Part shown: positions 8,524 through 18,296 of the stretch, in pieces
How the letters are laid out: each line of letters starts with the position of its first letter
How positions within the stretch are numbered: the first letter of the stretch is position 1
Source: Verrucomicrobiia bacterium
GTDB taxonomy: Bacteria; Verrucomicrobiota; Verrucomicrobiia; Limisphaerales; JADLHS01
Direction: 5' to 3'
Assembly: GCA_023953615.1 (NCBI GenBank)
Contig: JAMLJH010000001.1
Location: 73,362 to 137,361 of the forward strand
Length of the DNA: 64,000 nucleotides
Position numbers and translations under genes: made by a program
Notes under the pieces: generated by a model
Told to the model about the DNA's origin: nothing
The model's database searches: none
The model's input: only the letters and a program-made list of their open reading frames with translations

Positions 8524-11500
8524 TCAGCGTCCGCAGCACTGCTTGTATTTTTTGCCGCTGCCGCACGGACAAGGATCGTTGCGTCCCACCTTCGGACCGG
8601 AACGCACGGGTTTGTTCTTTTCCACGGCCGCGGCCGCTTCACTGACCACGTCACTGGCTTTTTCCTGGGCGGCGGCTTCACCCGCGCCGCCAAAAGTGCT
8701 GGTGGTTTGATGCAGCGTCCGCTGCGGCACGTTGCGCAGAAAGTTTTCGAAGGCGGCCAGGGATGAGGCGCTGCGGAAGATGTTGTGGCAAATCTCGGTT
8801 TTGATGTTCACCATCAACTCGTCAAAAATCTTGTAGCCTTCCGTCTTGTATTCAATCAGCGGATCGAGCTGGCCATGCGCGCGCAGGCCGATGCTGTAGC
8901 GCAGGCTGTCCATGTCGTAGAGGTGCTCCTGCCAAAGCCGGTCAATGGCGCTCAGGATGGTGTAGCGTTCCACCGCCACCAACTTGTCCGGCTCCTCAAA
9001 ACTGACCTTCAACTCGTAGGCCTTGCGAATGCTGTCGCTGATGAAATTGCACACGGCAAACTGCGCCGCGCTCAACCCGTCGTAAAGCGAACCCGAAACC
9101 GGCTCTTCGGTGCCGGATTGCGCCGCTTTGAGCAGTTCGCCCTCGGGCATGCCCAGCGGGAAGTTCGCGTTCACCCAATCCGCCAGGCCGCGCAAGTTCC
9201 ACTGTTCCTCGTCATAATCGCCCTTGGTGAATTGCTCCACCTTGGTAATCGTGACTTCCTCCATCACGTCCATCAACCGGTCGCGCACATCGGCGGCGTG
9301 GATGATTTCATTGCGAAAACCATAAATCACCTCGCGCTGCTTGTTCATTACGTCGTCATATTCCAACGTGCGTTTGCGGATTTGGAAATTGTGTTGCTCC
9401 ACCCGTTTTTGGGCCTGGCCGATGGAGCGATTGAGCAACGGATGCTCCAGCTCCTGGCCTTCTTCAAGGCCGAGTTTTTCCATGTACTTGACGATGTTGC
9501 CCGCGCCGAACAAACGCATCAGATCGTCTTCCAAGGAAACAAAAAAGTGCGATGAACCCGGATCGCCCTGACGCGAGCAACGACCGCGCAACTGGCGGTC
9601 AATGCGGCGCGCCTCGTGACGTTCCGTCGCCAAAACGTGCAACCCGCCCAGTTCCGCCACGCCCGAACCGAGTTTGATGTCCGTGCCGCGACCCGCCATG
9701 TTCGTGGCGATGGTGATGGCGCCCCGTTGTCCGGCGCGCGCCACGATTTCGGCTTCCTGCTGGTGATGCTTCGCGTTCAGCACCGAGTGAACCAGCTTCT
9801 CCCGGTTCAGCATCTTGGAGAGCAACTCACTGACCTCGACGGAAATCGTACCGACCAGAATCGGTCGCCCTTGGGCGTGGATGGTTTTGATTTCCTTCAA
9901 CACGGCGGTGTATTTCTCCCGCTTCGTTTTATAGACCGAGTCGTTGGCGTCCTTGCGCAGACAGGGTTTGTTGGTCGGGATGACCATCACGCCGAGTTTA
10001 TAGATGTCCAGGAACTCGCCGGCCTCGGTTTCCGCCGTGCCCGTCATGCCGGCCAGTTTGTGATACAGACGGAAGTAATTTTGAATCGTAATGGTCGCCA
10101 GCGTCTGCGTTTCGCGTTCGATCTCGACGCCTTCCTTGGCTTCCACCGCCTGATGCAAACCATCGCTCCAGCGGCGCCCCGGCATCAAGCGCCCGGTATT
10201 CTGGTCCACGATGAGCACCTTGTTCTCCTGCACCACGTATTCCACGTCCTTGGCGTAGAGCGAATACGCCTTCAGCAACTGCGAGATGGAATGAATCTTC
10301 TGCGCCTTGGTTTCAAAGTCACTTTGCAACTTGGCCTTGGCTTCGAGCCGCTGCCGTGGGTCAAGATCGGGCGATGAATCAATTTCGTGAATGGCCACGC
10401 CCAAATCCGGCAGCACAAACGCATCCGGGTCCTGAGGCGACATCAAATTGCGCCCCTTCTCCGTCAGATCGGCTTCGTGACTTTTCTCGTCAATCGCGAA
10501 GAACATCTGCTCCTTCTCCGCATACAGCTCGACCTTCTTTTGATCGAGATGCAACGAAAGCTCGGCCTCGTTCATCATCTTGAGGTTGTCCGGCTCTTCC
10601 AACAATTTGAGCAACACTTCGGATTTGGGCTGTCCCGTCTTCACGCGGAACAACAGCAAACCGATTTCCCGGCGCAACGCATCGGGATTTTGGGGATTTT
10701 CACCGTTGGTGGGATTGAGCTTTTTCAGTAAATCTCCGGCTTCCGATAAAAACCTCGCGCACAAGCGTTCCTGCGCGCGCACAACGGATTCCACCAGCGG
10801 CTTCCACTGCGCGTATTGCTCATCAAACGTTCGCACCGCCGGGCCGCTGATGATGAGCGGCGTGCGCGCCTCATCAATGAGGATCGAGTCCACTTCATCC
10901 ACGATCGCGTAATAGTGGCCGCGTTGGACCTGTTCCTCCTTGCGCGTGGCCATGCCGTTGTCGCGCAGGTAATCGAAGCCGAACTCGGCATTGGTGCCGT
11001 AGGTGATGTCGCAGTTGTATTGCTCGCGACGGATGTGCGGCGGCTGATCGTGCAGGATGCAACCCACCGTCAACCCGAGAAATTTATAGACCGCTCCCAT
11101 CCATTCGGAGTCACGGGAAGCGAGATAATCGTTCACCGTCACGACGTGTGCGCCCCGTCCGGTCAGCGCGTTCAAATACACCGGCGCGGTGGCCACGAGC
11201 GTTTTACCTTCACCCGTCGCCATTTCCGCAATCTTGCCAGTGTGCAACGCAATACCGCCAATCAACTGCACGTCAAAGGGAATCATTTCCCATTTGGTGG
11301 GATGTCCGCGGACGCTGACCTCCTGACCGTACAAGCGGCGGCAGGTATTCTTCACCACCGCAAACGCTTCCGGCATGATTTCCGTCAGCCGCGCCGCAAG
11401 TTTGGCGTCATCTTCAATCGCGGAAAGCTCCGCCTTCCAAGCGGCGGTCTTGGCGCGAAGCTCATCGTCAGAAAGCGATTGCAGACTCGCTTCGATTTCG

Positions 11501-11586
11501 TTGATCCTGGCGACCATGGGCCGCAGCTTTTTGACTTCGCGGTCATTTCTTGACCCCACGATCTTCTTAAAAATGGCACCTATCAT
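8524..11586 (-). CDS. secA: Preprotein translocase ATPase SecA
   Basis: The motor of the Sec export pathway, driving unfolded preproteins through SecYEG. The 1020-aa protein shows Walker A (MATGEGKTLVA, about residue 118), the DEAD-box variant VDEVDSILIDEARTPLIISGP, and the helicase motif MAGRGTDIKLG. The C-terminal zinc-binding SEC-C tail (RNDPCPCGSGKKYKQCC) binds SecB or ribosomes in other species. It is longer than E. coli SecA (901 aa), mainly through insertions after the DEAD box (about residues 240-400). The ATG at 11586 (MIGAIFKK) is preferred over an upstream in-frame start giving 15 extra residues. Transcribed alone. Confidence 0.97.
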   Translation of the reverse strand: MIGAIFKKIVGSRNDREVKKLRPMVARINEIEASLQSLSDDELRAKTAAWKAELSAIEDDAKLAARLTEIMPEAFAVVKNTCRRLYGQEVSVRGHPTKWEMIPFDVQLIGGIALHTGKIAEMATGEGKTLVATAPVYLNALTGRGAHVVTVNDYLASRDSEWMGAVYKFLGLTVGCILHDQPPHIRREQYNCDITYGTNAEFGFDYLRDNGMATRKEEQVQRGHYYAIVDEVDSILIDEARTPLIISGPAVRTFDEQYAQWKPLVESVVRAQERLCARFLSEAGDLLKKLNPTNGENPQNPDALRREIGLLLFRVKTGQPKSEVLLKLLEEPDNLKMMNEAELSLHLDQKKVELYAEKEQMFFAIDEKSHEADLTEKGRNLMSPQDPDAFVLPDLGVAIHEIDSSPDLDPRQRLEAKAKLQSDFETKAQKIHSISQLLKAYSLYAKDVEYVVQENKVLIVDQNTGRLMPGRRWSDGLHQAVEAKEGVEIERETQTLATITIQNYFRLYHKLAGMTGTAETEAGEFLDIYKLGVMVIPTNKPCLRKDANDSVYKTKREKYTAVLKEIKTIHAQGRPILVGTISVEVSELLSKMLNREKLVHSVLNAKHHQQEAEIVARAGQRGAITIATNMAGRGTDIKLGSGVAELGGLHVLATERHEARRIDRQLRGRCSRQGDPGSSHFFVSLEDDLMRLFGAGNIVKYMEKLGLEEGQELEHPLLNRSIGQAQKRVEQHNFQIRKRTLEYDDVMNKQREVIYGFRNEIIHAADVRDRLMDVMEEVTITKVEQFTKGDYDEEQWNLRGLADWVNANFPLGMPEGELLKAAQSGTEEPVSGSLYDGLSAAQFAVCNFISDSIRKAYELKVSFEEPDKLVAVERYTILSAIDRLWQEHLYDMDSLRYSIGLRAHGQLDPLIEYKTEGYKIFDELMVNIKTEICHNIFRSASSLAAFENFLRNVPQRTLHQTTSTFGGAGEAAAQEKASDVVSEAAAAVEKNKPVRSGPKVGRNDPCPCGSGKKYKQCCGR

Positions 11587-11927
11587 ATTTGCCGAAAACG
11601 GCGAAAAGTTACGGTAGAAGAACCGAGCCAACCGGTCAAATGATTAGCAAAAATCATTCGCCCTCCCGGGCCAGCGCATCTCGATCCTGTGGCCCCGATT
11701 TACGGAACGAGAACGCGCGGCCGGCACGAGACCGCCCATCGAATGAAAAACCTCCAGGCCGGTGAGACGTTAGTTACCCCTGTATTTTCGCATGGCTCAC
11801 GTCGTTCGCGATCCACCTCAACCGCAGGGTTTAAGCTGGTGAAAGCCCGGCGTAACCGCCGCGCCATTGCACCCCCGTTTCCGGTTTCCGTTGAAAATCG
11901 GCGTGGGCCTTGTTAGTTTTCGCCTCC
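11587..11927. promoter_or_regulatory. Divergent intergenic region between secA and cdsA
   Basis: 341 bp separating two divergently read housekeeping genes, so promoters for both must lie here. No coding frame, clear dyad or riboswitch-like structure was recognised, and promoter boxes cannot be assigned with confidence by eye. Confidence 0.4.
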
Positions 11928-12866
11928 ATGTCGGCTGTGGCCAAAGCCCCGCAATCTCCTTCCAAAGCGAAGGTCTTCGTTCGGCGTCTTACCAGCACCA
12001 CCCTGTTGTGGGCCGTGGTATTGGCAGCGATGTTTTCCGGCAACGCATTGGTTTCCGATATTGTCTTTACCTGTTTCGTCAGCGTGTTCGCCACCGTCGG
12101 ACTGCTCGAATTTTATCACCTGGCCGAAAAACGCGGGCTGGCTTGTTTCAAAATCGTCGGAATGGTCGCCGGACTGGTGCTGACGCTGCTCGTCGCCGCG
12201 CCCAGTGCCGGCTGGTTGGGCACAGTGCGGCATCCGGCACAGGTGAACGATTTGGAAAGCGCCTGGCTCGCTTTGGTGGTGTTGGGACTTTGCGTGCGCC
12301 AACTGTACGCCAAATCAAGTCCTTCCGGCTTGATCGCCATCGCGACCACGCTCTTGGGTTTGCTGTACGTGCCGTGGTTGCTGAATTTTTTCCAGAAGAT
12401 CAATTTTTTTCCGGGGTTGAACGGCAACGGAAAATTTTTCGTGCTCTACTTTATTTTGGTGACGAAATTCAGCGACACCGGCGCGTACGCCATTGGTTCC
12501 CTGATCGGCAAACACAAGTTGATTCCGCGCGTCAGCCCGGCGAAAACATGGGAAGGGTTCGTCGGCGCGATTGCGGTGGCGACGGGCGCGAGCGTGGTCT
12601 ATGTGCATTTCCTGCAAGACAAAATGCCGGGGATGACGTTGCCACACGCGATCGTGCTGGGGATTTTCCTCAGTGCCACCGCCGTGATTGGCGACTTGAT
12701 CGAATCCATCTTCAAGCGCGAGGCGGGAGTCAAGGACTCGGGACATTTCTTTCCGGGCATCGGCGGAATTCTGGATTTGCTCGATAGCTTGCTGTTCAAT
12801 GCGCCGCTCATGTATCTCTATATGCGCTATGTGCTGGCACTCGGTGAACCGGGGTTGTCGCCTTGA
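11928..12866 (+). CDS. cdsA: Phosphatidate cytidylyltransferase
   Basis: Makes CDP-diacylglycerol from phosphatidate and CTP, the branch point of phospholipid synthesis, in the inner membrane. The 312-aa protein has about eight hydrophobic segments and the C-terminal family signature (about residues 262-288: SIFKREAGVKDSGHFFPG followed by IGGILDLLDS). The usual GHGG..DRxD box reads GIGG..DLLD, so the His and Arg are replaced. Variants of this kind occur in the PVC group as far as I recall, so it is not taken as a sign of inactivity. The ATG at 11928 (MSAVAK) is preferred to a TTG 18 nt earlier. It heads the cdsA-dxr-rseP-ispG group. Confidence 0.9.
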   Translation: MSAVAKAPQSPSKAKVFVRRLTSTTLLWAVVLAAMFSGNALVSDIVFTCFVSVFATVGLLEFYHLAEKRGLACFKIVGMVAGLVLTLLVAAPSAGWLGTVRHPAQVNDLESAWLALVVLGLCVRQLYAKSSPSGLIAIATTLLGLLYVPWLLNFFQKINFFPGLNGNGKFFVLYFILVTKFSDTGAYAIGSLIGKHKLIPRVSPAKTWEGFVGAIAVATGASVVYVHFLQDKMPGMTLPHAIVLGIFLSATAVIGDLIESIFKREAGVKDSGHFFPGIGGILDLLDSLLFNAPLMYLYMRYVLALGEPGLSP

Positions 12867-12995
12867 GCGTCGGCTCATGGTAACGAGCTAACCCTCGTTT
12901 CGCTTGCGCGAATGACTGCCAATGAAACTTGATCGCATGTTAAGACCCGAAGAATTTTTGTCATCAACCCTCACTTCAACCCGCCGCGAACGCTT

Positions 12996-14144
12996 ATGAA
13001 AAACGTGGTGGTTCTGGGCAGCACGGGTTCAATCGGCACCAGCACGATCAAGGTGGCGGAGGATTTGCCGGATCGCATCCGCCTGCTCGGCCTGGCGGCC
13101 GGCAACAACACCGCGCGGTTGGTGGAACAGGCGCGACGCCATCAGCCCGTGGCGGTGGCCATCAAAGACGCCACCAAAATGGCGGAGCTGCGGGAAGCGC
13201 TCGGCGCCAGTTGCGAGATTTATTCCGGTGACGAAGGATTGATCAAACTGGCCACGCATCCGCAGGCGGACATCGTTCTGATTGCCATCGTGGGCACGGC
13301 GGGACTCGCGCCGGCGCTCGCCGCCATCCGGGCCGGCAAAGATATCGCCGTTGCCTCCAAGGAAATTCTCGTCATGGCCGGCGAAATCGTCATGCGCGAA
13401 GCGCGGCAACACGGCGTGCGCGTGTTGGCGGTGGACAGCGAACACTCCGCCATCTTCCAATGCCTCGACGGCAAGCCCGCGGCTTCCGTGCGGAAGCTTT
13501 GGTTGACGGCCAGTGGCGGGCCGTTTCGGGACAAAGCCGTTTGGCCGCCGGAAAAGTTTGCCCGGATCACGGTGGCGGACGCATTACGCCATCCCTCCTG
13601 GGTGATGGGAAAAAAGATCACCATTGATTCCGCCACCCTGTTCAACAAGGGGCTGGAGATGATTGAAGCGCGCTGGTTGTTTGACATCGAAATGACGCGC
13701 GTGGACGTGCTGGTGCATCCGCAAAGCATCGTTCACTCGATGGTGGAATTCGTGGATGGCGCATTGCTGGCGCAGCTCTCCGCGCCCGACATGTGCCTGC
13801 CCATTCAATACGCGCTGACCTATCCCGAGCGGGTCGTGAGCACGCGGGTGCAAACCGACTTCACCGCAATCGGTCGTTTGGAATTCGAAGCCCCGGACGT
13901 GGAACGCTTTCCCGCTCTGAGCTTGGCGCGACGCGCGGGCGAGGCGGGCGGAACCCTTCCGGCTGTGTTCAACGCGGCGAATGAAGTCGCGGTGGAAGCG
14001 TTCCTAAACCAACGGATCAATTTCCCGCAGATCACCGCGACGGTTCGGCGCGTGATGGACGTTCACAAAAACCTCAACCACCCGACGTTGGAACAAATTT
14101 TGACGGCTGATGCGTGGGCGCGGCGGGAGGCCGCACGATGTTGA
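12996..14144 (+). CDS. dxr: 1-deoxy-D-xylulose 5-phosphate reductoisomerase
   Basis: Second step of the non-mevalonate (MEP) isoprenoid pathway, converting DXP to MEP with NADPH. The 382-aa protein carries the NADPH-binding GSTGSIG at residues 8-14, VASKEILVMAG (usually ANKE..V), DSEHSAIFQ (metal and substrate), LTASGGPF and HPSWVMGKKITIDSATLFNKG, all hallmark Dxr motifs. Its length and order are normal. It shares the pathway with ispG (15.7 kb) and ispH (59 kb) in this window, and the cdsA-dxr-rseP order is a common bacterial arrangement. Confidence 0.96.
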   Translation: MKNVVVLGSTGSIGTSTIKVAEDLPDRIRLLGLAAGNNTARLVEQARRHQPVAVAIKDATKMAELREALGASCEIYSGDEGLIKLATHPQADIVLIAIVGTAGLAPALAAIRAGKDIAVASKEILVMAGEIVMREARQHGVRVLAVDSEHSAIFQCLDGKPAASVRKLWLTASGGPFRDKAVWPPEKFARITVADALRHPSWVMGKKITIDSATLFNKGLEMIEARWLFDIEMTRVDVLVHPQSIVHSMVEFVDGALLAQLSAPDMCLPIQYALTYPERVVSTRVQTDFTAIGRLEFEAPDVERFPALSLARRAGEAGGTLPAVFNAANEVAVEAFLNQRINFPQITATVRRVMDVHKNLNHPTLEQILTADAWARREAARC

Positions 14145-14263
14145 TTCGCAGCGGTGAAACGCAGCCCAAAGCCACCCGGCGCATCCGGACTTTACGTCCG
14201 TCATTGCAGCCGGGGCAATCGCCGCTATACTCTCTCTGCTCCATGGGGGCAAAGTAACTTAGC

Positions 14264-15682
14264 ATGTCCACACTGAAAATCGTTCTCGTGGTGTTCGAAG
14301 CGCTGCTGGCGTTGAACCTCCTCATCTTCGTTCACGAATTGGGCCACTTCCTGGCCGCCCGCTGGCGCGGCTTGAAAGTCGAACGCTTCGCCATCTGGTT
14401 TGGCAAACCCATCTGGCGCAAAAAAATCAACGGCGTGGAATACGCGCTCGGTTGGATTCCCGCCGGCGGCTACGTCTCCCTGCCGCAAATGGCCACCATG
14501 GAAGCCATCGAGGGCAAAACCACCGAGAACGCCGACCAACTGCCGAACGTTTCGCCCTTCGACAAAATCATCGTGGCGTTTGCCGGACCGCTGTTCAGTT
14601 TCTTGCTGGCCGTGGCCTTTGCGCTGGCGGTCTGGCAGGTCGGCAAGCCCACCAATAGCGTGGATAAGGAGCCGTTGGTGGGTTGGGTTATTCCCGATGG
14701 CCCCGCCGCCAAGGCGGGCCTGTTGCCGGGCGACCTGATCGTGGCGGTGGACGGACATCCGGTGGACAGTTTTGGCTCGCAAACGGAGGACAGCGTCATC
14801 TGGCGCATCATCACCAGCAGCGGCACGAACATTGCCCTGACTTATGTTCGCAACCAGCAAACCAACACCGTTTACGCCGTCCCCGTCAAGCGCCAGACCA
14901 AATGGTACGAACGCAAGGCGCTGCGCCAGATTTCCATCGAGAGCAGTACGGAAGCGCTGGTTGGTTCGGTGCTGTCGAACAGTCCCGCCGCCCGCGCGGG
15001 TTTGCAACACGGGGACGAAATCATCGCCGTCAACGGCGAGAAAATTTACAGCATCTCCGCGGTGGAATACGCCAAGGAAGCCATGACCAATCAGGATGCC
15101 AAGCCCATCAGCATTACGGTGCGGCGCGAGGGCAATACCTTCGCAAGTTCGTTGCTGGCGGAAAAACCGCTTTCGCCCACAAACGCGCCGCCCATGTTCG
15201 GCATCGCCTGGCTGCAAAAGAGCGATCACCGGTTGACCTACCCCGGCCCGTGGGAACAGATCACCGTCAGCGCGAATCAAATTTTTTCCACCGTTGGCGC
15301 AATCATTTCCAAGCACACCGAGATCGGCCCGCAGCAACTCGGGGGCGCCGTCATGATCATTCGCGCCTACACGATCTTTTTGCAAAGCGAGGATGGCTGG
15401 CGTTGGGTGCTGTGGTTCAGCGTGCTGTTAAACGTCAATCTCGCACTGCTCAACCTGTTGCCGCTTCCAGTGTTGGACGGCGGGCACATTTTATTGTCCC
15501 TGATTGAGTTGGTCCGACGCAAAGCGCCCAGCCCCAAAATTCTGAACATCATTCAAAGCACCTTTGCGCTGCTGTTGATTACTTTCATGCTGTGGATTGC
15601 TTTTTACGACATCGGCGATTGGGTTCGCAGCAGCGGTGGACGAGGGCGGGCGCAACCCATCGTCTTTGCGCCTAAAAACTGA
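14264..15682 (+). CDS. rseP: Site-2 membrane metalloprotease RseP
   Basis: An intramembrane zinc protease that cleaves anti-sigma factors and remnant signal peptides. The 472-aa protein has HELGH in the first membrane segment (about residues 22-30) and the second metal motif NLLPLPVLDGGH near the C-terminus. Two PDZ domains lie between (around VGWVIPDGPAAKAGLLPGD and VGSVLSNSPAARAGLQHGD), as in E. coli RseP. It lies between dxr and ispG; ispG starts 7 bp after its stop, so co-transcription is likely. No anti-sigma partner is visible nearby. Confidence 0.94.
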   Translation: MSTLKIVLVVFEALLALNLLIFVHELGHFLAARWRGLKVERFAIWFGKPIWRKKINGVEYALGWIPAGGYVSLPQMATMEAIEGKTTENADQLPNVSPFDKIIVAFAGPLFSFLLAVAFALAVWQVGKPTNSVDKEPLVGWVIPDGPAAKAGLLPGDLIVAVDGHPVDSFGSQTEDSVIWRIITSSGTNIALTYVRNQQTNTVYAVPVKRQTKWYERKALRQISIESSTEALVGSVLSNSPAARAGLQHGDEIIAVNGEKIYSISAVEYAKEAMTNQDAKPISITVRREGNTFASSLLAEKPLSPTNAPPMFGIAWLQKSDHRLTYPGPWEQITVSANQIFSTVGAIISKHTEIGPQQLGGAVMIIRAYTIFLQSEDGWRWVLWFSVLLNVNLALLNLLPLPVLDGGHILLSLIELVRRKAPSPKILNIIQSTFALLLITFMLWIAFYDIGDWVRSSGGRGRAQPIVFAPKN

Positions 15683-15689
15683 TCACTTT

Positions 15690-17450
15690 ATGCGTTACTG
15701 TGAGTCTCCCTACTCCTTCCGGCGCCGTTTGACCCGGGAAGTTATTATTGGCGACCCCGCAAAGGGCGGAGTCATTGTTGGCGACAATCATCCGGTGGTC
15801 ATGCAATCCATGCTCACCTGCGACACCATGGACACGGAGAAATGTGTCCAACAAACATTGGAACTGGTGGCGGTCGGTTGCCAGATCGTGCGCATCACCG
15901 CGCCCACCGTCAAAGACGCGGCCAACCTGGAAAATATCGTCGCCGAACTGCGTCGGCGCGGGTGCCAGGTGCCGATTGTGGCGGACATTCACTTCAAACC
16001 GGAAGCGGCAATGGAAGCCATCAAATGGGTGGAGGTCATTCGCGTCAATCCCGGCAACTACGCCGATTCCAAAAAATTCGCAATCAAAGAATATACTGAC
16101 GCGCAATACACGGAGGAATTGGAGCGCATCGAAGCGAAGTTCACCCCGCTCGTTTTGGAATGTAAAAAACTGAACCGCGCCCTGCGGATCGGCACCAACC
16201 ACGGCTCGCTGTCGGATCGCATCATGAACCGGTACGGCGACACACCGTTGGGCATGATCGAGAGCGCGCTGGAGTTCGCGCGCATTTGCCGCAAGCACGA
16301 CTTTCACAACTTCAAGTTCTCGATGAAGTCGAGCAACCCGAAGGTGATGATCGAGTGCTACCGGCTGCTGGTAACGCGACTCCAACGCGAAGGTTCCGAT
16401 TGGAATTATCCGTTGCACCTCGGCGTCACCGAAGCGGGCGATGGCGAAGACGGACGCATTAAAAGTGCGATTGGCATCGGCTCCCTGCTGGCCGATGGCT
16501 TGGGCGATACCATCCGCGTTTCGCTGACCGAAGATTCGCCGCACGAGATCGAGGTTTGCCGCGATTTACTGGCGCAGCTTCCGGTTCTCACAAACTCAGC
16601 ACCGGTCGCTTATGATCCGCAACCCGCCTACGATCCGTATCACTTTCTGCGGCGCGAGACTCCCGAAATCGCGCTGACCGATCGTGTAAAATGCGGCGGC
16701 ACACAAGTCATTCGCGTGATGGTGACCCGCGACGTATTCAACCAGGTCGCGCCCAAAATCTCCCCGCGCGCCGACGTGAAGCCGGAGGCGATTTACGAAG
16801 CGACCAATGTCCTCGAACTCGATCCGACTCAGGAGATCGCGCTCGATAGCAACGACCAACTCGTCACGGTCAAAGACGGCACCCAGCTCCCCGCCCTCGC
16901 CGCGTTCCGGCTGTTGGCGGCCAAGCTGAAACGCCTGGGGCGATCCAATCCGATTCTGCTGAAAGACACGCTAACCATTGAGCCGACACCTTTGACGTCC
17001 AAAATCGCGCTGCTGCGCGCCTCGATCGTCATTGGCGCTCTACTGGCGGACGGAATTGGCGATGTTATTTTGGTGCGCGGCGAACCCGACGCCACCAAAT
17101 CGCTGAAATTGTCCTTCAATATTTTGCAAGCGGCCGGTTGCCGTTCCTTCAAGACGGACTACGTCGCCTGCCCCAGTTGCGGGCGCACGCTGTTCAATCT
17201 TCAGGCGGTCACCGCGCGGATTAAAGCGCGCACCGATCACCTCAAAGGCGTGAAGATCGCCATCATGGGTTGCATCGTGAACGGTCCGGGCGAGATGGCC
17301 GATGCGGACTTTGGTTACGTAGGCGGCGCGCCGGGCAAGATCAATCTCTACGTCGGCAAGAAGGCGATCAAATTCAACATTCCCGAAGCCGAGGCCGTGG
17401 AACAGTTGGTGGACTTGATCCGTGAACACGGCAAGTGGGTTGATCCCTGA
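15690..17450 (+). CDS. ispG: 4-hydroxy-3-methylbut-2-enyl diphosphate synthase, long form
   Basis: A 4Fe-4S enzyme of the MEP pathway that turns MEcPP into HMBPP. The N-terminal TIM barrel (about residues 15-270) includes VGDNHPVVMQSMLTCDT and IRVNPGN. The C-terminal cluster domain has CPSCGRTLFNLQ and GCIVNGPGEMADADFGYVGG, which hold the cluster Cys and the catalytic Glu. At 586 aa it is the long form with an extra middle domain (about 275-450), known from plants, Chlamydia, Bacteroidetes and planctomycetes, rather than the about 370-aa E. coli form. The ATG at 15690 follows the rseP stop by 7 bp; the frame extends further up only inside rseP. Confidence 0.96.
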   Translation: MRYCESPYSFRRRLTREVIIGDPAKGGVIVGDNHPVVMQSMLTCDTMDTEKCVQQTLELVAVGCQIVRITAPTVKDAANLENIVAELRRRGCQVPIVADIHFKPEAAMEAIKWVEVIRVNPGNYADSKKFAIKEYTDAQYTEELERIEAKFTPLVLECKKLNRALRIGTNHGSLSDRIMNRYGDTPLGMIESALEFARICRKHDFHNFKFSMKSSNPKVMIECYRLLVTRLQREGSDWNYPLHLGVTEAGDGEDGRIKSAIGIGSLLADGLGDTIRVSLTEDSPHEIEVCRDLLAQLPVLTNSAPVAYDPQPAYDPYHFLRRETPEIALTDRVKCGGTQVIRVMVTRDVFNQVAPKISPRADVKPEAIYEATNVLELDPTQEIALDSNDQLVTVKDGTQLPALAAFRLLAAKLKRLGRSNPILLKDTLTIEPTPLTSKIALLRASIVIGALLADGIGDVILVRGEPDATKSLKLSFNILQAAGCRSFKTDYVACPSCGRTLFNLQAVTARIKARTDHLKGVKIAIMGCIVNGPGEMADADFGYVGGAPGKINLYVGKKAIKFNIPEAEAVEQLVDLIREHGKWVDP

Positions 17451-17468
17451 CCTGACTTGGGAAAAAGC

Positions 17469-17543
17469 TGGAGCCAGCTGTCGGGATTGAACCGACGACC
17501 GACGGTTTACAAAACCGTTGCTCTACCACTGAGCTAAGCTGGC
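17469..17543 (-). tRNA. tRNA-Thr (anticodon TGT)
   Basis: A complete 75-nt cloverleaf on the minus strand. The acceptor GCCAGCT pairs with AGCTGGC, followed by T and encoded CCA. The D arm is AGCTCAGTGGTAGAGC, the anticodon loop TTTGTAA reads TGT, and the T arm GTCGGTTCAATCCCGAC is regular. It reads toward the ispG stop. Confidence 0.95.
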
Positions 17544-17634
17544 CCGCCACGGCGGAGCGTGACGCCTTTCAAAGAAACCGGTCCACCCGGCTTCGTCAAG
17601 ATGAACCTTGCCGCGTCATGGAAATTCCGCGCCC

Positions 17635-18156
17635 TCACCAGACCTTGCGCCACCGCCCGATCAGCCAGACGACAAACAACCCCAGCGCCGCGCCCGAAGC
17701 ATCTATGATCACATCCCACGGTGAGCCTTGGCGTCCGGGAACAAACCTTTGATGCAACTCATCAGACATCGCAAATAGCGTCGCCAAGGCCCAGGCCAGG
17801 CCCGCGTGTCGCTTCGACCAGCCGGTGCGTTGCTCGGGATGGGTCGAATGTCGCAACGCCCACCAGACCAGAATCGCGAACACCGCGTATTCCGTCACGT
17901 GTGCGCCCTTGCGGGCGGCAAACACGATGCGCCACAAGGCGGCATCCGAAATCTCGGGCACCAACCAGCGCACCACCGGAGCGATCAAACGCGAGGAACG
18001 TTGCGCGGACCCGGTGTCGCTGGAGCCAAAATAAATGACGCCGGCCCAGATGACCGGCACCAACCAATATTTGCTGAGCGACTTGAACTTCGACACAGTT
18101 TTTAGACCCACTCCGCTTTCCGCCCCCTTGCCCTCACCGGAGGAAATCTTCGGCAA
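17635..18156 (-). CDS. VanZ-like membrane protein
   Basis: A 173-aa integral membrane protein of the VanZ family, named after the teicoplanin-resistance accessory protein. About four hydrophobic segments are visible. The family motif SDELHQRFVPGRQGSPWDVIIDASGAALG lies at about residues 130-158. KGAHVTEYAVFAIL is the usual preceding membrane stretch. The chemistry of the family is unknown and most members have nothing to do with antibiotics. It is followed on the same strand, upstream, by the cardiolipin synthase gene after a gap of 140 bp. The first about 25 residues are polar, and a later start is possible. Confidence 0.82.
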   Translation of the reverse strand: MPKISSGEGKGAESGVGLKTVSKFKSLSKYWLVPVIWAGVIYFGSSDTGSAQRSSRLIAPVVRWLVPEISDAALWRIVFAARKGAHVTEYAVFAILVWWALRHSTHPEQRTGWSKRHAGLAWALATLFAMSDELHQRFVPGRQGSPWDVIIDASGAALGLFVVWLIGRWRKVW

Positions 18157-18296
18157 CTTTTCACCGAAAGAAGCGAGGCTTGTACCGCCACAGCGGAAAC
18201 TAACACAAGCGCAATCAACCTAAACGTCAAAAATTTTCCGCGGTTGATGGAACCGCGCCGCCGCTCCCACAAACCTTGTCGCACCGTAAAGCCGCC

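Noticed and set aside
11928..12866. CdsA as an inactive enzyme because of the altered GHGG..DR box
   Set aside because: The metal- and substrate-binding Asp/Lys (KREAGVKDSG) are present, and similar variants appear in related phyla as far as I recall.
14225..15385. 386-codon frame antisense to rseP
   Set aside because: It mirrors a well-supported protease gene and has the His/Gly-rich composition of a shadow frame. The same holds for the long frames opposite secA, ccsA and resB.
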